Assembly (NCBI GenBank): GCA_012514415.1
Contig: JAAZAH010000391.1
Coordinates: 1 to 6,002, forward strand
Direction: 5' to 3'
Length of the DNA stretch: 6,002 bases
From: Sandaracinaceae bacterium
Lineage (GTDB): Bacteria > Myxococcota_A > Polyangia > Polyangiales > Houyiibacteriaceae
The notes beneath the pieces were generated by a model. That model was not told where the DNA came from. It did not search any database and was given only the letters and a program-made list of their open reading frames with translations. Shown here piece by piece: positions 5,127 through 6,002 of this stretch. Positions within the stretch are counted from its first letter, which is position 1. Every line of letters starts with the position of its first letter. Both the position numbers and the translations under genes were made by a program.

Positions 5127-6002
5127 GTGCTATCCTCTCTTCCCTTGAGCTCGATCATCGAAAATTTTCTCGGACCCAACGGGCGCTTTTCCGAGCTGCT
5201 CGAGGGATACGAGCATCGCGAGAGCCAGGTCGCGATGGCCGAAGCGGTACATGATGTGCTCGTTCGCGGCGGAAAACTCGTCGTCGAGGCGGGGACGGGA
5301 ACGGGCAAGACGATGGCCTACCTCCTTCCCGCGCTCCTTACGGGCGATCGCGTCATCGTCTCGACAGGCACACGGAACCTTCAGGATCAGATCTTCGAAA
5401 AAGATCTTCCGCTGCTCGAACGTGCGCTCGGCCGACCCATCCGCGCCACCGTGATGAAGGGGCTGACCAACTATCTCTGCCTGCGCCGAACCGATGAGCT
5501 TCTCAAGAGCGCGCGCGCGGAAGAGCCGGCCATCAAAAAAAAGCTCCCGCTCATCGAGCGCTTCATGGGTGAGACGCAAACGGGTGACCGCGCCGAGCTT
5601 CGCGAGCTTCCCGAAGACGATCCCGTCTGGGGACACGTCGCGAGCAGCACCGAGACGCGGATCGGACCTCGCTGCTCGTTTCACGAAGATTGTTATATCA
5701 CCCGGATGCGGCGGCGCGCGGAAGAAAGCGAGCTCATCATCGTCAACCATCACCTCTTCTTCGCGGATCTCGCGATGCGACTCGGGCGGGCCGGCACCGG
5801 CATCATTCCGGACTACGAGACCGTCATCTTTGATGAGGCACATCAAATCGAAGACACCGCCACGCTCTTCTTTGGTGTTCAGGTGACCCGGACGCGCGCG
5901 GAGCGGCTTCATCGAGACGCCGCGCGTGCCGCCGAGGCCAAAGGAGGGGCGCTGCTCGTCCAGTCGTCGCTCCGAACCATCCTCGACGATCTCAAAACAA
6001 AG
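5127..6002 (+). CDS. DinG/YoaA-type ATP-dependent DNA helicase, XPD-like superfamily 2 (partial, 3' end off window)
   Basis: The first 292 residues, counted from GTG 5127, of a protein family usually 640-720 residues long. Members unwind DNA 5' to 3' and act in repair and removal of R-loops or other structures. Seen: a Q-motif-like GYEHRESQ (27-34); Walker A EAGTGTGKT (55-62); motif Ia VSTGTRNLQDQ (78-88); the iron-sulfur region with Cys118 (NYLCLRR), Cys183 and Cys189; VNHHLFFADLA (206-216); and the Walker B box DEAH (236-239). The position matching the second cluster cysteine is Arg178. Motifs III-VI lie beyond the window. No N-terminal exonuclease domain is present, unlike Firmicute DinG. 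There is no ATG in frame near the start. GTG 5127 has a GGTGGA upstream, and TTG 5145 is the alternative, giving six residues fewer. No LexA-like box is recognisable upstream. DinG and YoaA cannot be separated from this fragment. Confidence 0.9.
   Translation, partial: MLSSLPLSSIIENFLGPNGRFSELLEGYEHRESQVAMAEAVHDVLVRGGKLVVEAGTGTGKTMAYLLPALLTGDRVIVSTGTRNLQDQIFEKDLPLLERALGRPIRATVMKGLTNYLCLRRTDELLKSARAEEPAIKKKLPLIERFMGETQTGDRAELRELPEDDPVWGHVASSTETRIGPRCSFHEDCYITRMRRRAEESELIIVNHHLFFADLAMRLGRAGTGIIPDYETVIFDEAHQIEDTATLFFGVQVTRTRAERLHRDAARAAEAKGGALLVQSSLRTILDDLKTK

Noticed and set aside
5130..5912. 260-codon minus-strand open frame opposite the helicase
   Set aside because: The plus strand carries intact Walker A, DEAH and NHH motifs through the same bases. 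The reverse frame shows no family features and is a shadow.

Overview
The window is GC-rich (about 60% by eye) and densely coded, with strong G/C preference at third codon positions and many Arg/Ser/Pro-rich shadow frames. The PilZ protein, the M48-type peptidase fused to a TerB-like region and the DinG/YoaA-type helicase resemble genes common in Myxococcota, Bradymonadota and related former Deltaproteobacteria. That placement is an inference from gene style, not from a marker gene. There is no RNA gene, insertion sequence, phage gene or CRISPR array. The window looks like ordinary chromosome.

Layout, left to right. Positions 1-1578 (minus) hold the N-terminal 526 residues of a soluble M48-type zinc metallopeptidase followed by a TerB-like region; its C-terminus lies beyond the left edge. 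A 215-base divergent intergenic region with several inverted repeats separates it from a complete MHS-family (YhjE-like) major facilitator transporter at 1794-3110 (plus). That gene converges on, and overlaps by 36 bases, a single-domain voltage-gated cation channel at 3075-3941 (minus). The channel's selectivity filter, TVEGW, resembles those of calcium channels. A 354-base gap (3942-4295) holds the probable divergent promoters of the channel and of a PilZ protein at 4296-4919 (plus). The PilZ protein has a C-terminal membrane anchor. After about 207 bases with one imperfect hairpin, a DinG/YoaA-type superfamily 2 helicase starts near 5127 (plus) and runs off the right edge.

The five genes do not form an operon: strands alternate and no two consecutive co-directional genes are tightly spaced. 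Two themes are membrane physiology (symporter, cation channel, membrane-tethered c-di-GMP receptor) and maintenance (peptidase, helicase), but nothing in the sequence shows that they work together. I see no convincing new multi-gene system. The best leads are the calcium-like channel filter, the missing second iron-sulfur cysteine in the helicase, the M48-TerB architecture, the tail-anchored PilZ protein and the dyad-rich region at 1581-1680.
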